Below, in pieces: positions 1 through 9,872 of a stretch of 64,000 nt of DNA (position 1 is the first letter of the stretch; every line of letters begins with the position of its first letter). Source of the stretch: Microbacterium sp. 10M-3C3 (GTDB lineage: Bacteria; Actinomycetota; Actinomycetes; Actinomycetales; Microbacteriaceae); contig NZ_CP034245.1 of assembly GCF_003931875.1 (NCBI RefSeq), positions 1,178,001 through 1,242,000 of the forward strand, read 5' to 3'. A program made the position numbers and the translations under genes. Below the pieces are notes generated by a model. It was not told the origin of the DNA and made no database searches. It saw only the letters and a program-made list of their open reading frames with translations.

Positions 1-471
1 CGGCTTGCCGCCGACGTAGAGCCAGCCGAGGAGCTCCTCGTTCTTGCCGAGACCGTGGAGCTTGGCGACCGGCTTGCTGCGCGTGTAGTGGCCGGTGCGC
101 CAGATGACGCCCCATCCGGCCTCGTCCAGCAGCAGGCTCAGCGCGTGGGCGACACCGGAGGCCACGGCCTCCTGCTCCCACCGCGGCACCTTGTCGCCCT
201 TGTCGCGATACGTGGCGACGACCGCGATGAGCAGCGGCGCCCGTAGCGGCTTGGACGAGGTGCCCTTGTCGCCCAGCGCCTTGTTGATCGCGCGGCCCAG
301 ACGCACCCGGTCGTCTCCGCGCAGCTCGATGAGCCGCCACGGCCTCAGCGACGAGTGGTCGGCCACGCGGCCGGCCGCGGCGACAAGTTCCTCGAGCTCG
401 GCGGTCGTCGGGGCGTCGTCGGTCACGCGCGACCACGACCGGCGCGCGAGCATCGCCTCGCGCGCGGTCAC
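1..471 (-). CDS. Nitroreductase family protein (3' end outside window)
   Basis: The 157 visible N-terminal residues look like an FMN-dependent nitroreductase of the compact YdjA type. There is an early ARRS(W) phosphate-binding segment, then DHSSLRPWRLIEL, a long helix around ALSLLLDEAGWG and GWLYVGG near the window edge. Such enzymes use NAD(P)H to reduce nitro or quinone compounds, but the substrate cannot be read from sequence. I chose GTG at 471 because it overlaps the msrB stop as GTGA, implying translational coupling; ATG at 453 is an in-frame alternative. The C-terminus lies beyond base 1. Co-transcription with msrB fits a redox-defence role, which is inference. Confidence 0.85.
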   Translation of the reverse strand, partial: MTAREAMLARRSWSRVTDDAPTTAELEELVAAAGRVADHSSLRPWRLIELRGDDRVRLGRAINKALGDKGTSSKPLRAPLLIAVVATYRDKGDKVPRWEQEAVASGVAHALSLLLDEAGWGVIWRTGHYTRSKPVAKLHGLGKNEELLGWLYVGGKP

Positions 472-875
472 GCCTCGGACTCGGGCGAGAAGTTAAGCGA
501 CAGCGAGTTCATGCAGTAGCGGTCGCCGGTGGGCGTGCCGAACCCGTCGGGGAAGACGTGGCCGAGGTGCGATCCGCACGTCGCGCAGCGCACCTCGGTG
601 CGCACCATGCCGTGCGAGCGGTCCTCGATGAGCTCGACGGCCTCGGGGCGCACCGACTCGTAGAAGCTCGGCCACCCGCAGTGCGAGTCGAACTTCGTGC
701 CGCTCTGGAAGAGCTCGGCGCCGCACGCCGCGCACGTGTACAGGCCGGCGCGGCTCTCGTCCAGCAGCTCACCGGTCCACGCGCGCTCGGTGCCCGCCTG
801 GCGCAGCACCGCGTACTGCTCGGCCGTGAGCTGCTCGCGCCACTCGTCCTCGGACTTGTTCACCGCATACGTCAT
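468..875 (-). CDS. msrB: Peptide-methionine (R)-S-oxide reductase MsrB
   Basis: This 135-residue protein has the normal single-domain MsrB length. Two zinc-binding CxxC pairs are visible (C48/C51 in YTCAACG and C97/C100 in VRCATCG), with the family motif GSHLGHVFPDG and catalytic C121 in RYCMNSLSL. C66 in SHCGWPSF is a possible resolving cysteine. The enzyme reduces the R epimer of methionine sulfoxide in proteins using thioredoxin. A GGAAAGGA ribosome site precedes ATG 875. Its stop overlaps the GTG of the downstream nitroreductase, so the two genes form a small oxidative-repair operon. Confidence 0.97.
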   Translation of the reverse strand: MTYAVNKSEDEWREQLTAEQYAVLRQAGTERAWTGELLDESRAGLYTCAACGAELFQSGTKFDSHCGWPSFYESVRPEAVELIEDRSHGMVRTEVRCATCGSHLGHVFPDGFGTPTGDRYCMNSLSLNFSPESEA

Positions 876-944
876 CTGGCGTCCTTTCCGCCCTCCATTC
901 AACCCGAATCCGGCGGCGCCGAGGCCGCCGCGATAATCGAGGTC

Positions 945-1925
945 ATGGACGCCGACGCGGTGCGCGAACGCTACGCCCGATTCGCCCGCGACGAGGCGCC
1001 GTCGCGCTCGCCGCTGTATGCGGAGTGGGCGCAGGGCGTCGCCGACGACCCCGACGTCGCCGGCGTGCTCGCCCGCATCCCCGAGACGCACCGGCAGCCG
1101 CCGCTCGTCTTCGCGGTGTCCCGGATGCTGGGTGCCCCCGAGCGCGCGTATCCGCTGTGGGCGGCGTGGGTCCGGACGAACGGCGCCGCGCTCGTCGCGG
1201 AGAGCTCGCGCCGCAGCATCCAGACGAACGAGCCGCTGCGGTGCGCGGCGCTGCTGCCGGCGCTCGCGCGCATCGACGGTCCGATCGCGCTGCTGGAGGT
1301 GGGCGCGAGTGCGGGCCTGTGCCTCTACCCCGATCGCTACTCGTATCGGTACGAGACCTCGGCGGGGGAGCGGAGGCTCGATCCGCACGACGGCCCCAGC
1401 GCCGTCGTACTGCACAGCCGGCTCGAGGGGGATCCGCCGCTGCGGATGCCGGAGATCGTGTGGCGCGCGGGCATCGACCTCGAGCCGCGCGACGCGCGCG
1501 ACCCCGGCGATCGGGCGTGGATCACGGGTCTCGTGTGGCCGGGCGAGTCCGGGCGCGTCGAGCGGGTGTCGGCCGCCCTCGACATCGCCGCGGCCGACCC
1601 GCCCGTCCTCGTCGCCGGTGATGGCGCCGATGCGCTCCCCGCGCTCGCGGCCCGCGCGCCCCGCGGCGCGACGCTCGTCGTCACGACACCGGGCGTCCTC
1701 GCCCACGTGCCGCGGGCGCGGCGGGCGGCGGTCATCGCGGCCGCCCGCGCCGCCGGGACCTGGATCACGATCGACGCTCCCGGGCTGCACGACGCGTGGC
1801 GCGCGCTTCCCGACCCGTGGCCGGGCGGCTTCGTCCTCGCGAGCGACGGCGTGGCGCTCGCGGCCGTCGATCCGCTCGGCGCATCCGTGGCGTGGCTCCC
1901 CGACGACGGCCGGTCGCGCGCGTAA
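945..1925 (+). CDS. DUF2332 family protein
   Basis: A 326-residue protein recognised as DUF2332, common in Actinobacteria. It starts MDADAVRERYARFA at ATG 945 and contains the conserved LLEVGASAGLCLYPDRY segment (near residue 120) and IDLEPRDARDP. The LEVGASAG segment resembles the glycine-rich loop of Rossmann methyltransferases, so a SAM-binding fold is plausible but unproven. No signal peptide or membrane helix. It is divergent from msrB with about 70 bp between the starts. Function is unknown. Confidence 0.85.
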   Translation: MDADAVRERYARFARDEAPSRSPLYAEWAQGVADDPDVAGVLARIPETHRQPPLVFAVSRMLGAPERAYPLWAAWVRTNGAALVAESSRRSIQTNEPLRCAALLPALARIDGPIALLEVGASAGLCLYPDRYSYRYETSAGERRLDPHDGPSAVVLHSRLEGDPPLRMPEIVWRAGIDLEPRDARDPGDRAWITGLVWPGESGRVERVSAALDIAAADPPVLVAGDGADALPALAARAPRGATLVVTTPGVLAHVPRARRAAVIAAARAAGTWITIDAPGLHDAWRALPDPWPGGFVLASDGVALAAVDPLGASVAWLPDDGRSRA

Positions 1926-1935
1926 CGTCGCGGAC

Positions 1936-2181
1936 GTGCCCCTCTCCGACCGCGACCGCGCGATCCTCGCCTTCGAGGCCGAGTGGCGTCGTCACGGCGG
2001 CGCGAAGGAGGAGGCGATCCGCGCCGAGTTCGACATGCCGCCCGCGCGGTACTACCAGCTGCTCGGCCGGCTGATCGACACCGCCGACGCCCTCGCGCAC
2101 GACCCGCTGCTGGTGCGGCGCCTGCGTCGCCTGCGCGACGCGCGTGCCGTCGAGCGCGCCGCGCGCACCGGCGCGCGCTGA
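1936..2181 (+). CDS. DUF3263 family small protein
   Basis: An 81-residue protein starting at GTG 1936, ten bases after the DUF2332 stop. It matches the actinobacterial DUF3263 pattern: LSDRDRAILAFEAEWRRHGGAKEEAI, followed by FDMPPARYYQLLGRLID and a basic end. The RYYQ helix suggests a helix-turn-helix-like fold. In related genomes this family usually lies beside a LytR C-terminal-domain protein, as here. DNA binding is possible but not shown. Confidence 0.85.
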   Translation: MPLSDRDRAILAFEAEWRRHGGAKEEAIRAEFDMPPARYYQLLGRLIDTADALAHDPLLVRRLRRLRDARAVERAARTGAR

Positions 2182-2225
2182 CCCGGCTCCCGGCGCTTCC
2201 GGGCCCGACCGATAACATCGGTCGG

Positions 2226-2810
2226 GTGGCACGAACGACGTACCCGCGCGACCGCTTCGACGAGATCCCGCACGACGTGGCCCGGGTCGGCGCCCATCGT
2301 GCCGAGAACCCCCGCATCCGGGGCGGCGTCGTGTTCCTGTGGGCGGCGGCCGCCGCCGTCGTCCTGACGGTGGCCGGCATCTTCGGCGCGCTCGTCGTGT
2401 CGGGCCGCGTGTCGTTCGGCCCGCCGGAGGCGGCACCCACCGCGGCGCCCGAACCCGAGGTCACGCCCGTGGTCGACACGTCGTACCCCGTGCTCGTCCT
2501 CAATGCCACGCCGCAGGAGGGGCTGGCGACCCAGGTGCGCGAGACCATCATCAATGCGGGCTGGGCCGCCGATCAGGTCAACGCGGGCGGCGCGGGCAGC
2601 ACCGATTTCCCCACGACGACGATCTTCTACGTCGCCGAGGCCGACGAGGCGGCCGCGCGCGGCCTCGCCGACGTGATCGGCGGCGCGCAGGTCGCCCAGA
2701 GCGACCAGTACCTGCCGCCCGACTCGAACGGCGACAGCAAGCAGCTCACCGCCGTGCTGGGCCTCGACCGCACCGAAGGCGGCGCGCCCGACCCCACCTC
2801 CACTCCCTGA
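2226..2810 (+). CDS. Membrane-anchored LytR C-terminal domain protein
   Basis: A 194-residue protein from GTG 2226. Residues 1-35 are cytoplasmic and charged, about 36-58 form one membrane helix (VVFLWAAAAAVVLTVAGIFGALV), and a Pro/Ala/Glu linker leads to an extracytoplasmic LytR_C-type domain. That domain begins at YPVLVLNATPQEGLATQVRE and includes TTTIFYV and VIGGAQV. It lacks the catalytic LytR-CpsA-Psr domain, so it is not itself a wall-polymer ligase. A cell-wall role is inferred from the domain and its position beside DUF3263. Confidence 0.85.
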   Translation: MARTTYPRDRFDEIPHDVARVGAHRAENPRIRGGVVFLWAAAAAVVLTVAGIFGALVVSGRVSFGPPEAAPTAAPEPEVTPVVDTSYPVLVLNATPQEGLATQVRETIINAGWAADQVNAGGAGSTDFPTTTIFYVAEADEAAARGLADVIGGAQVAQSDQYLPPDSNGDSKQLTAVLGLDRTEGGAPDPTSTP

Positions 2811-2959
2811 GCGGGCTCTCCGGGGCCGCTTCGGGGCGGCGTGTTTCCGCGCGGTAAACAGTTCGATGCGGCCGTGCAACAGTTGCCGCAGACGCGCGGA
2901 TCGGCCTGTTGCGCGTGGGTACGATGACGAACGTCCCACCGCAACAGCAGGAGAACAGC

Positions 2960-3160
2960 ATGGCCCAGGGCACCGTCAAATGGTTCAACGCCGAGAAGGG
3001 TTACGGCTTCATCACCTCGGGCGACGGGCAGGACGTCTTCGTCCACTACTCGAACATCGACATGACCGGCTTCCGCGTCCTGGAAGAGGGCCAGCTCGTG
3101 GAGTTCACCGTCGGCACCGGCCAGAAGGGCCCGCAGGCCGAGTCGGTCCGCGTCGTCTGA
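2960..3160 (+). CDS. cspA: Cold-shock protein (CspA family)
   Basis: A 66-residue single cold-shock domain with the nucleic-acid motifs RNP1 (KGYGFI, residues 13-18) and RNP2 (VFVHY, 26-30). Such proteins bind single-stranded RNA or DNA and act as RNA chaperones. ATG 2960 follows a CAGCAGGAGAAC ribosome site. The 149-bp upstream gap is long enough for the structured 5' leader usual in csp genes, but I could not fold a specific thermosensor. A second, longer cold-shock-domain gene lies at 11969. Confidence 0.95.
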   Translation: MAQGTVKWFNAEKGYGFITSGDGQDVFVHYSNIDMTGFRVLEEGQLVEFTVGTGQKGPQAESVRVV

Positions 3161-3221
3161 CGCCCGCGATCTTCGTCCCCGCATCCCGTGTCGGATGCGG
3201 GGACGACGCATGTCCGGGCGG

Positions 3222-3251
3222 CTTGCACTCCCCAGGGGCGAGTGCCAGAAT
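3222..3251 (+). promoter_or_regulatory. Degenerate CIRCE copy overlapping the groEL promoter
   Basis: CTTGCACTC (3222-3230), nine bases, then GAGTGCCAG (3240-3248) reproduces the CIRCE geometry with mismatches at the outer positions. The same bases supply a promoter-like pair: TTGCAC (3223-3228), 17 bases, CAGAAT (3246-3251). HrcA binding here would block RNA polymerase directly. It lies seven bases upstream of the perfect CIRCE. Confidence 0.7.
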
Positions 3252-3254
3252 GGC

Positions 3255-3281
3255 TTAGCACTCACGATTGTTGAGTGCTAA
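3255..3281 (+). promoter_or_regulatory. CIRCE operator (HrcA binding site) of groEL
   Basis: A perfect TTAGCACTC-N9-GAGTGCTAA inverted repeat at 3255-3281, 37 bases before the groEL start. This is the canonical target of the heat-shock repressor HrcA. hrcA itself is not in the window. Confidence 0.97.
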
Positions 3282-3288
3282 AGACTGA

Positions 3289-4938
<1,650 letters not shown>

Positions 4939-4950
4939 TCCACCGCTGAC

Positions 4951-4997
4951 ACGCAAGAAGGGCCCCTTCCCTCGGGAGGGGGCCCTTCTCGTGCGTG
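4951..4997 (+). terminator. Terminator hairpin after groEL
   Basis: A long GC-rich inverted repeat: AGAAGGGCCCC and TTCCC on the left, GGGAG and GGGGCCCTTCT on the right, flanked by ACGCA and TGCGT that extend the stem. It lies 13 bases after the groEL stop. There is no long T run, which is common in high-GC Actinobacteria. Confidence 0.8.
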
Positions 4998-5111
4998 CAG
5001 CGTGCAGCGTGCTTCGGTGCGAGGCGGGCTTCAGGTGGGAGGTGCGGCCGCCCGGAGCGTGCCCAAGAGGCCACAACTGACACCCGAACCCCGGCGCGGG
5101 AGCGCAGCGGG

Positions 5112-5399
5112 TCAGCGGAACAGGCTCGTGCTGGCCTGCTCGACCTCGGCGTACTGGCGCGCGGCGAGCGTGAGGGCGCGATCGATCTCGGCGAGCGCCG
5201 CCGCGACCTGCCGCTGCGTGCCGCGCCACTGCTCGACGACGCCTGAGAACGCGGCGGACGCCGCGCCGGTCCACGACCCCTGCAGGGCGGTGAGCTGCGA
5301 CAGCAGCGACGCCGATTCGGTCTCGAGTCGATCGACGGTCGAGCGGATCGTGCCGGAGGCGGCGAGGACGGCGTCGCTGTCGACGGAGAAGACGGCCAT
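5112..5399 (-). CDS. WXG100 family protein (ESAT-6-like)
   Basis: A 95-residue all-helical protein with the hallmark W43-T44-G45 turn (GSWTGAA) between two helices, typical of WXG100 substrates of type VII secretion. ATG 5399 follows an AGGAGCATCCC ribosome site. A C-terminal YxxxE-like signal may be present in QYAEVEQAS. No EccC ATPase or partner Esx gene is adjacent, so export is inferred from the family only. Confidence 0.88.
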   Translation of the reverse strand: MAVFSVDSDAVLAASGTIRSTVDRLETESASLLSQLTALQGSWTGAASAAFSGVVEQWRGTQRQVAAALAEIDRALTLAARQYAEVEQASTSLFR

Positions 5400-5519
5400 G
5401 GGATGCTCCTGTTCTCGAGGGATGGCCGTCACGCTACGTCCGGGCCGGCCGCGCCCGCGGCGAGGGGCCCGGAGCCCGTGCGCTGTCGCGGGGAACGTGC
5501 GGGTGGGGAGGACGGGTCC

Positions 5520-7259
5520 TCAGTCGCGCAGGCGCGGCAGGGGGCGCGTGTCGGCCGCGGCGTCGATCTCGGCGGGCGGGGCGAGCGGAATGGACACGCG
5601 GAACGTCGCCCCGCCGCCCGGGGTGTCGTCCACGCGCACCGTGCCGTGCAGGGCCTCGACGATCGAGGCCACGATCGACAGGCCGAGCCCCGAACCGCCC
5701 GTCTCGCGCGCACGCGACGTGTCCGCGCGCCAGAAGCGCTGGAAGATCTGCTCACGGATCTGCGGCGGGATGCCCTCGCCGTGGTCGATGACCTCGATCC
5801 AGCCGAAGCCCGTGCCGCCGTCGGCGGCGGGTTCCACGCCGACCCGGAGCCCGATGGGGGAGTCCTCGGCCGTGAACCGGCGAGCGTTGCCGAGCAGGTT
5901 GGCGATCACCTGGCGGATGCGGTTCTCATCGCCCAGGACGATCGGCTCCGAGCGCGCGGGCCGCAGCGGCTCCACCGCATCCGTCGTCGGCTCCCCCACG
6001 CCGCGTGGGCGGCGCCGCAGCCGTGACAGGCGCGCGCCGGCGAGCGCGATCGCCGAGGTCGCCCCGGGCCGCCGCCGCGGCTCGTCGCCGGCGCTCTCGG
6101 CGCCCGGCGCCGGGGTCAGCGGGGGGTCGACCACGATCGACATGGTCACGTGCGGTCCGTTCGGGAGCGTCGTGTCTTCGACGGTGATCTCGCGTGCGGG
6201 GGAGGCGGCCCGCAGGTCCATCGCCGCGTCGCGCGCGAGTGGCCGGAGGTCCACCGGCTCGAAGACGACGTCGCGGCGCTCGTCGAGGCGTGCGAGCGCG
6301 AGGAGGTCCTCCACGAGCACGCCCATGCGCTTCGCCTCCTTCTCGATGCGCTCCATCGCCTGGGCGATGTCGGCCTCGTCGCGGATCGCGCCCATGCGGT
6401 ACAGCTCGGCGTACCCGCGGACGGTGACCAGGGGTGTGCGCAGCTCGTGGCTCGCGTCGCCGATGAACCGGCGCATCTGGCCGACCGTCGCGTCGCGCTG
6501 ACGGATCGCCGCATCCACGCGGCTGAGCATCGCGTTGATCGCCGCCTTCAGCCGCCCGACCTCGGTGCCGGGGATCACGTCGGTCATGCGCTGGCTGAAG
6601 TCGCCCGTCGCGATCGAGATGGCCGTCGCCTCGACCTGGCCGAGACCGCGGAACGTCAGGGTCACGATGTAGCGCGTGAGCAGCGCGCTCGCGACGAGGA
6701 TGAGCAGCGCGAGCACCCCGTAGATGCCGATGTAGGTCGCGACGACCCGCTCGGTCGGGGCCAGCGGCACCGCGACGAGCTGCGTGTAGAACTCGCCCGA
6801 CCCGGTGGACCCGGGGATCTCGGCCGGCGCGACGCTCGCGCGGAACACCGCGCCGGTGCGCGGGTCGACGAGGTCGAAGGGGGCGGTGCCGTCCTGGTAC
6901 GCCTTCTGCACGCTGTAGCTCGAGGGCACCTGCGGCGTCGCGGCCGGGTCGTCGGGCCCGACGAGGATGCGCAGCCCGTCGTCGGGCGGCCCGTACAGCG
7001 CCACGAAGTAGTCGGGCTTGCTGCCGGACTCGTTGGGGCGGAAGGTCTGCGTTCCGCCGTCGTCGACGACGCGGATGAGCTGATTGGCGATGTCGCTCCC
7101 CGCGAGCTGCTCGACGGTCGCGTCGACGCTGCCCACGAGCGTCGTGCGCAGGAACGCCATCGTGCCGAAGCCCGCGACGGCCAATCCGATCGCGAGCAGG
7201 CCGACGGTGACGCCCGTGACCTTCGCGCGCAGGCTGAGCCCGCGCCACCAGCGGGTCAC
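5520..7259 (-). CDS. Two-component sensor histidine kinase
   Basis: A 579-residue membrane kinase. Helix 1 spans about residues 12-36 and an extracytoplasmic sensor about 40-172; helix 2 spans about 173-196. HAMP follows to about 250 (GLGQVEATAISIATGDFSQR), then HisKA with phosphoacceptor H271 in GDASHELRTPL. The C-terminal HATPase has an N box (DENRIRQVIANLLGNAR), G1 (DHGEGIPP) and G2 (GSGLGLSIVAS). An arginine- and proline-rich insert of roughly 70 residues (around RRRPGATSAIALAGARLSRL) lies between HisKA and the ATPase domain. The start is GTG 7259, 51 bases after its response regulator. The stimulus is unknown; architecture resembles the mycobacterial TcrY/PrrB group. Confidence 0.93.
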   Translation of the reverse strand: MTRWWRGLSLRAKVTGVTVGLLAIGLAVAGFGTMAFLRTTLVGSVDATVEQLAGSDIANQLIRVVDDGGTQTFRPNESGSKPDYFVALYGPPDDGLRILVGPDDPAATPQVPSSYSVQKAYQDGTAPFDLVDPRTGAVFRASVAPAEIPGSTGSGEFYTQLVAVPLAPTERVVATYIGIYGVLALLILVASALLTRYIVTLTFRGLGQVEATAISIATGDFSQRMTDVIPGTEVGRLKAAINAMLSRVDAAIRQRDATVGQMRRFIGDASHELRTPLVTVRGYAELYRMGAIRDEADIAQAMERIEKEAKRMGVLVEDLLALARLDERRDVVFEPVDLRPLARDAAMDLRAASPAREITVEDTTLPNGPHVTMSIVVDPPLTPAPGAESAGDEPRRRPGATSAIALAGARLSRLRRRPRGVGEPTTDAVEPLRPARSEPIVLGDENRIRQVIANLLGNARRFTAEDSPIGLRVGVEPAADGGTGFGWIEVIDHGEGIPPQIREQIFQRFWRADTSRARETGGSGLGLSIVASIVEALHGTVRVDDTPGGGATFRVSIPLAPPAEIDAAADTRPLPRLRD

Positions 7260-7310
7260 CGCATCGTGTTTATCGGCCAGGGGAGTCTCCGGAGGGGTAC
7301 GGCGGCCGCG

Positions 7311-8003
7311 TCAGGCGGACTTGCCGGCCTTCAGCATGTAGCCGAACCCGCGCTTGGTCTGGATGAGCGGCTCGCTCGAGTGCGGGTCGATCTTGCGGCG
7401 CAGGTACGAGATGTAGCTCTCGACGATGCCCGCATCGCCGTTGAAGTCGTACTCCCACACGTGGTCGAGGATCTGCGCCTTGCTGAGCACGCGGTTGGGG
7501 TTGAGCATCAGGTAGCGCAGCAGCTTGAACTCGGTGGGGCTGAGGTCGATCGAGACGTCGCCGACGGTGACGTCGTGCGTGTCCTGGTCCATCGTGAGCT
7601 CGCCGGCGCGGATGACCGACTCCTCGTCGGCCTGCATCGTGCGGCGCAGGATCGCCTGGATGCGCGCGACGATCTCGTCGAGGCTGAAGGGCTTCGTGAC
7701 GTAGTCGTCGCCGCCGGCGTTCAGGCCCGTGATCTTGTCCTCGGTGTCGTCCTTGGCGGTGAGGAAGAGGATCGGGGCGGTGTACCCGGCGCCGCGCAGG
7801 CGCTTGGTGACGCTGAAGCCGTTCATGTCGGGGAGCATCACGTCGAGCACGATCAGGTCGGGCTCCTCCTCGAGCACGGCGGAGATCGTCTGCGCGCCGT
7901 TGCCCACGGCCCGCACCTGGAACCCGGCGAAGCGGAGGCTCGTGATCAGCAGATCGCGGATGTTCGGTTCATCGTCGACGACGAGGATGCGTGCGGCGGT
8001 CAT
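7311..8003 (-). CDS. OmpR/PhoB-family response regulator
   Basis: A 230-residue regulator with a receiver domain (acid pocket D10/D11, phosphorylation site D54 in IVLDVMLPDMNG, conserved Thr in LFLTAKDD and Lys in VTKPFSL). A winged-helix effector domain follows from about residue 130 (LSPTEFKLLRYLM, SYISYLRRKID, TKRGFGYML). It is expected to bind direct-repeat promoter DNA when phosphorylated by the kinase encoded immediately downstream. Start ATG 8003. Confidence 0.95.
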   Translation of the reverse strand: MTAARILVVDDEPNIRDLLITSLRFAGFQVRAVGNGAQTISAVLEEEPDLIVLDVMLPDMNGFSVTKRLRGAGYTAPILFLTAKDDTEDKITGLNAGGDDYVTKPFSLDEIVARIQAILRRTMQADEESVIRAGELTMDQDTHDVTVGDVSIDLSPTEFKLLRYLMLNPNRVLSKAQILDHVWEYDFNGDAGIVESYISYLRRKIDPHSSEPLIQTKRGFGYMLKAGKSA

Positions 8004-8125
8004 GGGGTCATTATCCCGACTGGATCGAGGGAAGTGCTGGATGTCGGCCGTTTCGGGCGCGCCACCGGCCGTTTCCGGCTCCGTGTTCGCGATGGGCGGA
8101 CTCCGGATGCCGCGGCGCGGCGCCG

Positions 8126-9769
8126 TTACGCGGCGATCAGCTCGTCCGCGTCGAGGATCGTGTAGGCGTAGCCCTGCTCGGCGAGGAAGCGCTGACGGTT
8201 CTGCGCGAAGTCCTGGTCGACCGTGTCGCGGGAGATGAGCGTGTAGAAGCTCGCGGTGTGGCCGGATTGCTTGGGGCGCAGCAGGCGTCCGAGGCGCTGG
8301 GCCTCCTCCTGGCGCGAACCGAACGACCCCGACACCTGGATGGCGACGGAGGCCTCGGGCAGGTCGACCGAGAAGTTCGCGACCTTCGACACCACGAGCA
8401 GCGAGATCTCGCCCTCGCGGAACGCCTGGAACAGCTCTTCGCGCTCGGCGACGGGAGTCGAGCCCGTGATCTGCGGCGCATCCAGAGCCTCGGCGAGCAC
8501 GTCGATCTGGTCGAGGTACTGCCCGATGACGAGGATGCGCTCGCCGGCGTGACGGCGCACGAGCCCGCGCACGACGTCGATCTTCGCCGGCGCGGTGGCG
8601 GCGAGGCGGTAGCGCTCGTCGTCCGCCGCGGCGGCGTACTCGAGGCGGTCGCCGGCGGGGAGGTCGATGCGCACCTCGTAGCACGCGGCGGGGGAGATGA
8701 AGCCCTGCGCCTCGATCTCCTTCCACGGCGCGTCGAAGCGCTTGGGGCCGATGAGGCTGAACACGTCGCCCTCGCGGCCGTCTTCGCGCACGAGCGTCGC
8801 GGTGAGGCCGAGGCGGCGGCGCGCCTGCAGGTCGGCGGTGAGCTTGAACACGGGCGCGGGCAGCAGGTGGACCTCGTCGTAGACGATGAGGCCCCAGTCC
8901 AGCGCATCAAGCAGCGCGAGGTGCGCGTACTGCCCCCCGCGCTTGGCGGTGAGGATCTGGTAGGTCGCGATCGTGACGGGCTTGATCTCCTTGACCTGGC
9001 CGGAGTACTCGCCGATCTCCTCGGGCGTCAGCGACGTGCGCCGCAGCAGCTCGTCGCGCCACTGCCGCGCGCTCACGGTGTTGGTCACGAGGATGAGCGT
9101 CGTCGTCTTCGTGCCGGCCATGGCGCCCGCCCCGACCAGCGTCTTGCCGGCGCCGCACGGCAGCACGACGACGCCCGAACCGCCCTCGGCGAAGGCCTCG
9201 ACCGCCTGCTCCTGGTACGGGCGCAGGTGCCAGCCGTCTTCGGCGAGGTCGATCGGATGCGGCGTGCCCGGTGTGTAGCCGGCGAGGTCTTCGGCCGGCC
9301 AGCCGATCTTCAGCAGCTCCTGCTTGATGTGCCCGCGCGCCCACGCGTCGACGACGTACGCGTCGGGGGAGGGGTGGCCGATCAGCAGCGGCTGGATGCG
9401 CTTGTTGCGGGCGACCTCGGCGAGCACGGCCGGGTCGGTCGAGCGCAGCACGAGCGCACCCTCGTCGTCGCGCTCGATGACGAGCCGGCCGTAGCGGCCG
9501 ACCGTCTCGCGGATGTCGATCGACACCGACGCGGGCACGGGGAAGCGCGACCAGCGGTCGAGGGTCGCGAGCATGTCCTCGGCGTCGTGGCCTGCGGCGC
9601 GCGCGTTCCACAGGCCGAGCCGCGTGATCCGGTAAGTGTGGATGTGCTCGGGTGCGCGCTCGAGCTCGGCGAAGACTGCGAGCTCGTGGCGCGCGCTCTC
9701 CGCATCCGGGTGCGCGACCTCGAGCAGCACGGTGCGATCGCTCTGCACGATGAGGGGGCCGTCAGACAT
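8126..9769 (-). CDS. XPB-like DNA helicase (SF2, DEVH box)
   Basis: A 547-residue helicase of the bacterial XPB/Ssl2 type widespread in Actinobacteria. The N-terminal damage-recognition-like region (1-190) is followed by WHLRPYQEQAVEAF (Q-like motif), Walker A LPCGAGKTLVG, DEVH in IVYDEVHLLP, TAT in LGLTATLVRED, and motif VI QRLGRLLRPK. It unwinds DNA with ATP and is implicated in repair. Start ATG 9769. A helicase-associated domain protein on the same strand lies about 100 bp upstream, a pairing conserved in related genera. Confidence 0.92.
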   Translation of the reverse strand: MSDGPLIVQSDRTVLLEVAHPDAESARHELAVFAELERAPEHIHTYRITRLGLWNARAAGHDAEDMLATLDRWSRFPVPASVSIDIRETVGRYGRLVIERDDEGALVLRSTDPAVLAEVARNKRIQPLLIGHPSPDAYVVDAWARGHIKQELLKIGWPAEDLAGYTPGTPHPIDLAEDGWHLRPYQEQAVEAFAEGGSGVVVLPCGAGKTLVGAGAMAGTKTTTLILVTNTVSARQWRDELLRRTSLTPEEIGEYSGQVKEIKPVTIATYQILTAKRGGQYAHLALLDALDWGLIVYDEVHLLPAPVFKLTADLQARRRLGLTATLVREDGREGDVFSLIGPKRFDAPWKEIEAQGFISPAACYEVRIDLPAGDRLEYAAAADDERYRLAATAPAKIDVVRGLVRRHAGERILVIGQYLDQIDVLAEALDAPQITGSTPVAEREELFQAFREGEISLLVVSKVANFSVDLPEASVAIQVSGSFGSRQEEAQRLGRLLRPKQSGHTASFYTLISRDTVDQDFAQNRQRFLAEQGYAYTILDADELIAA

Positions 9770-9872
9770 AGCCTCCCATTCTACCGCCGCGCCGGAGCCC
9801 CGAGCGTGCACGGTCGCGGCGAGACCGCTCCGCCGGGCGTGCACTCTCGCCGCGCGGGTGCACTCTCGCGGA

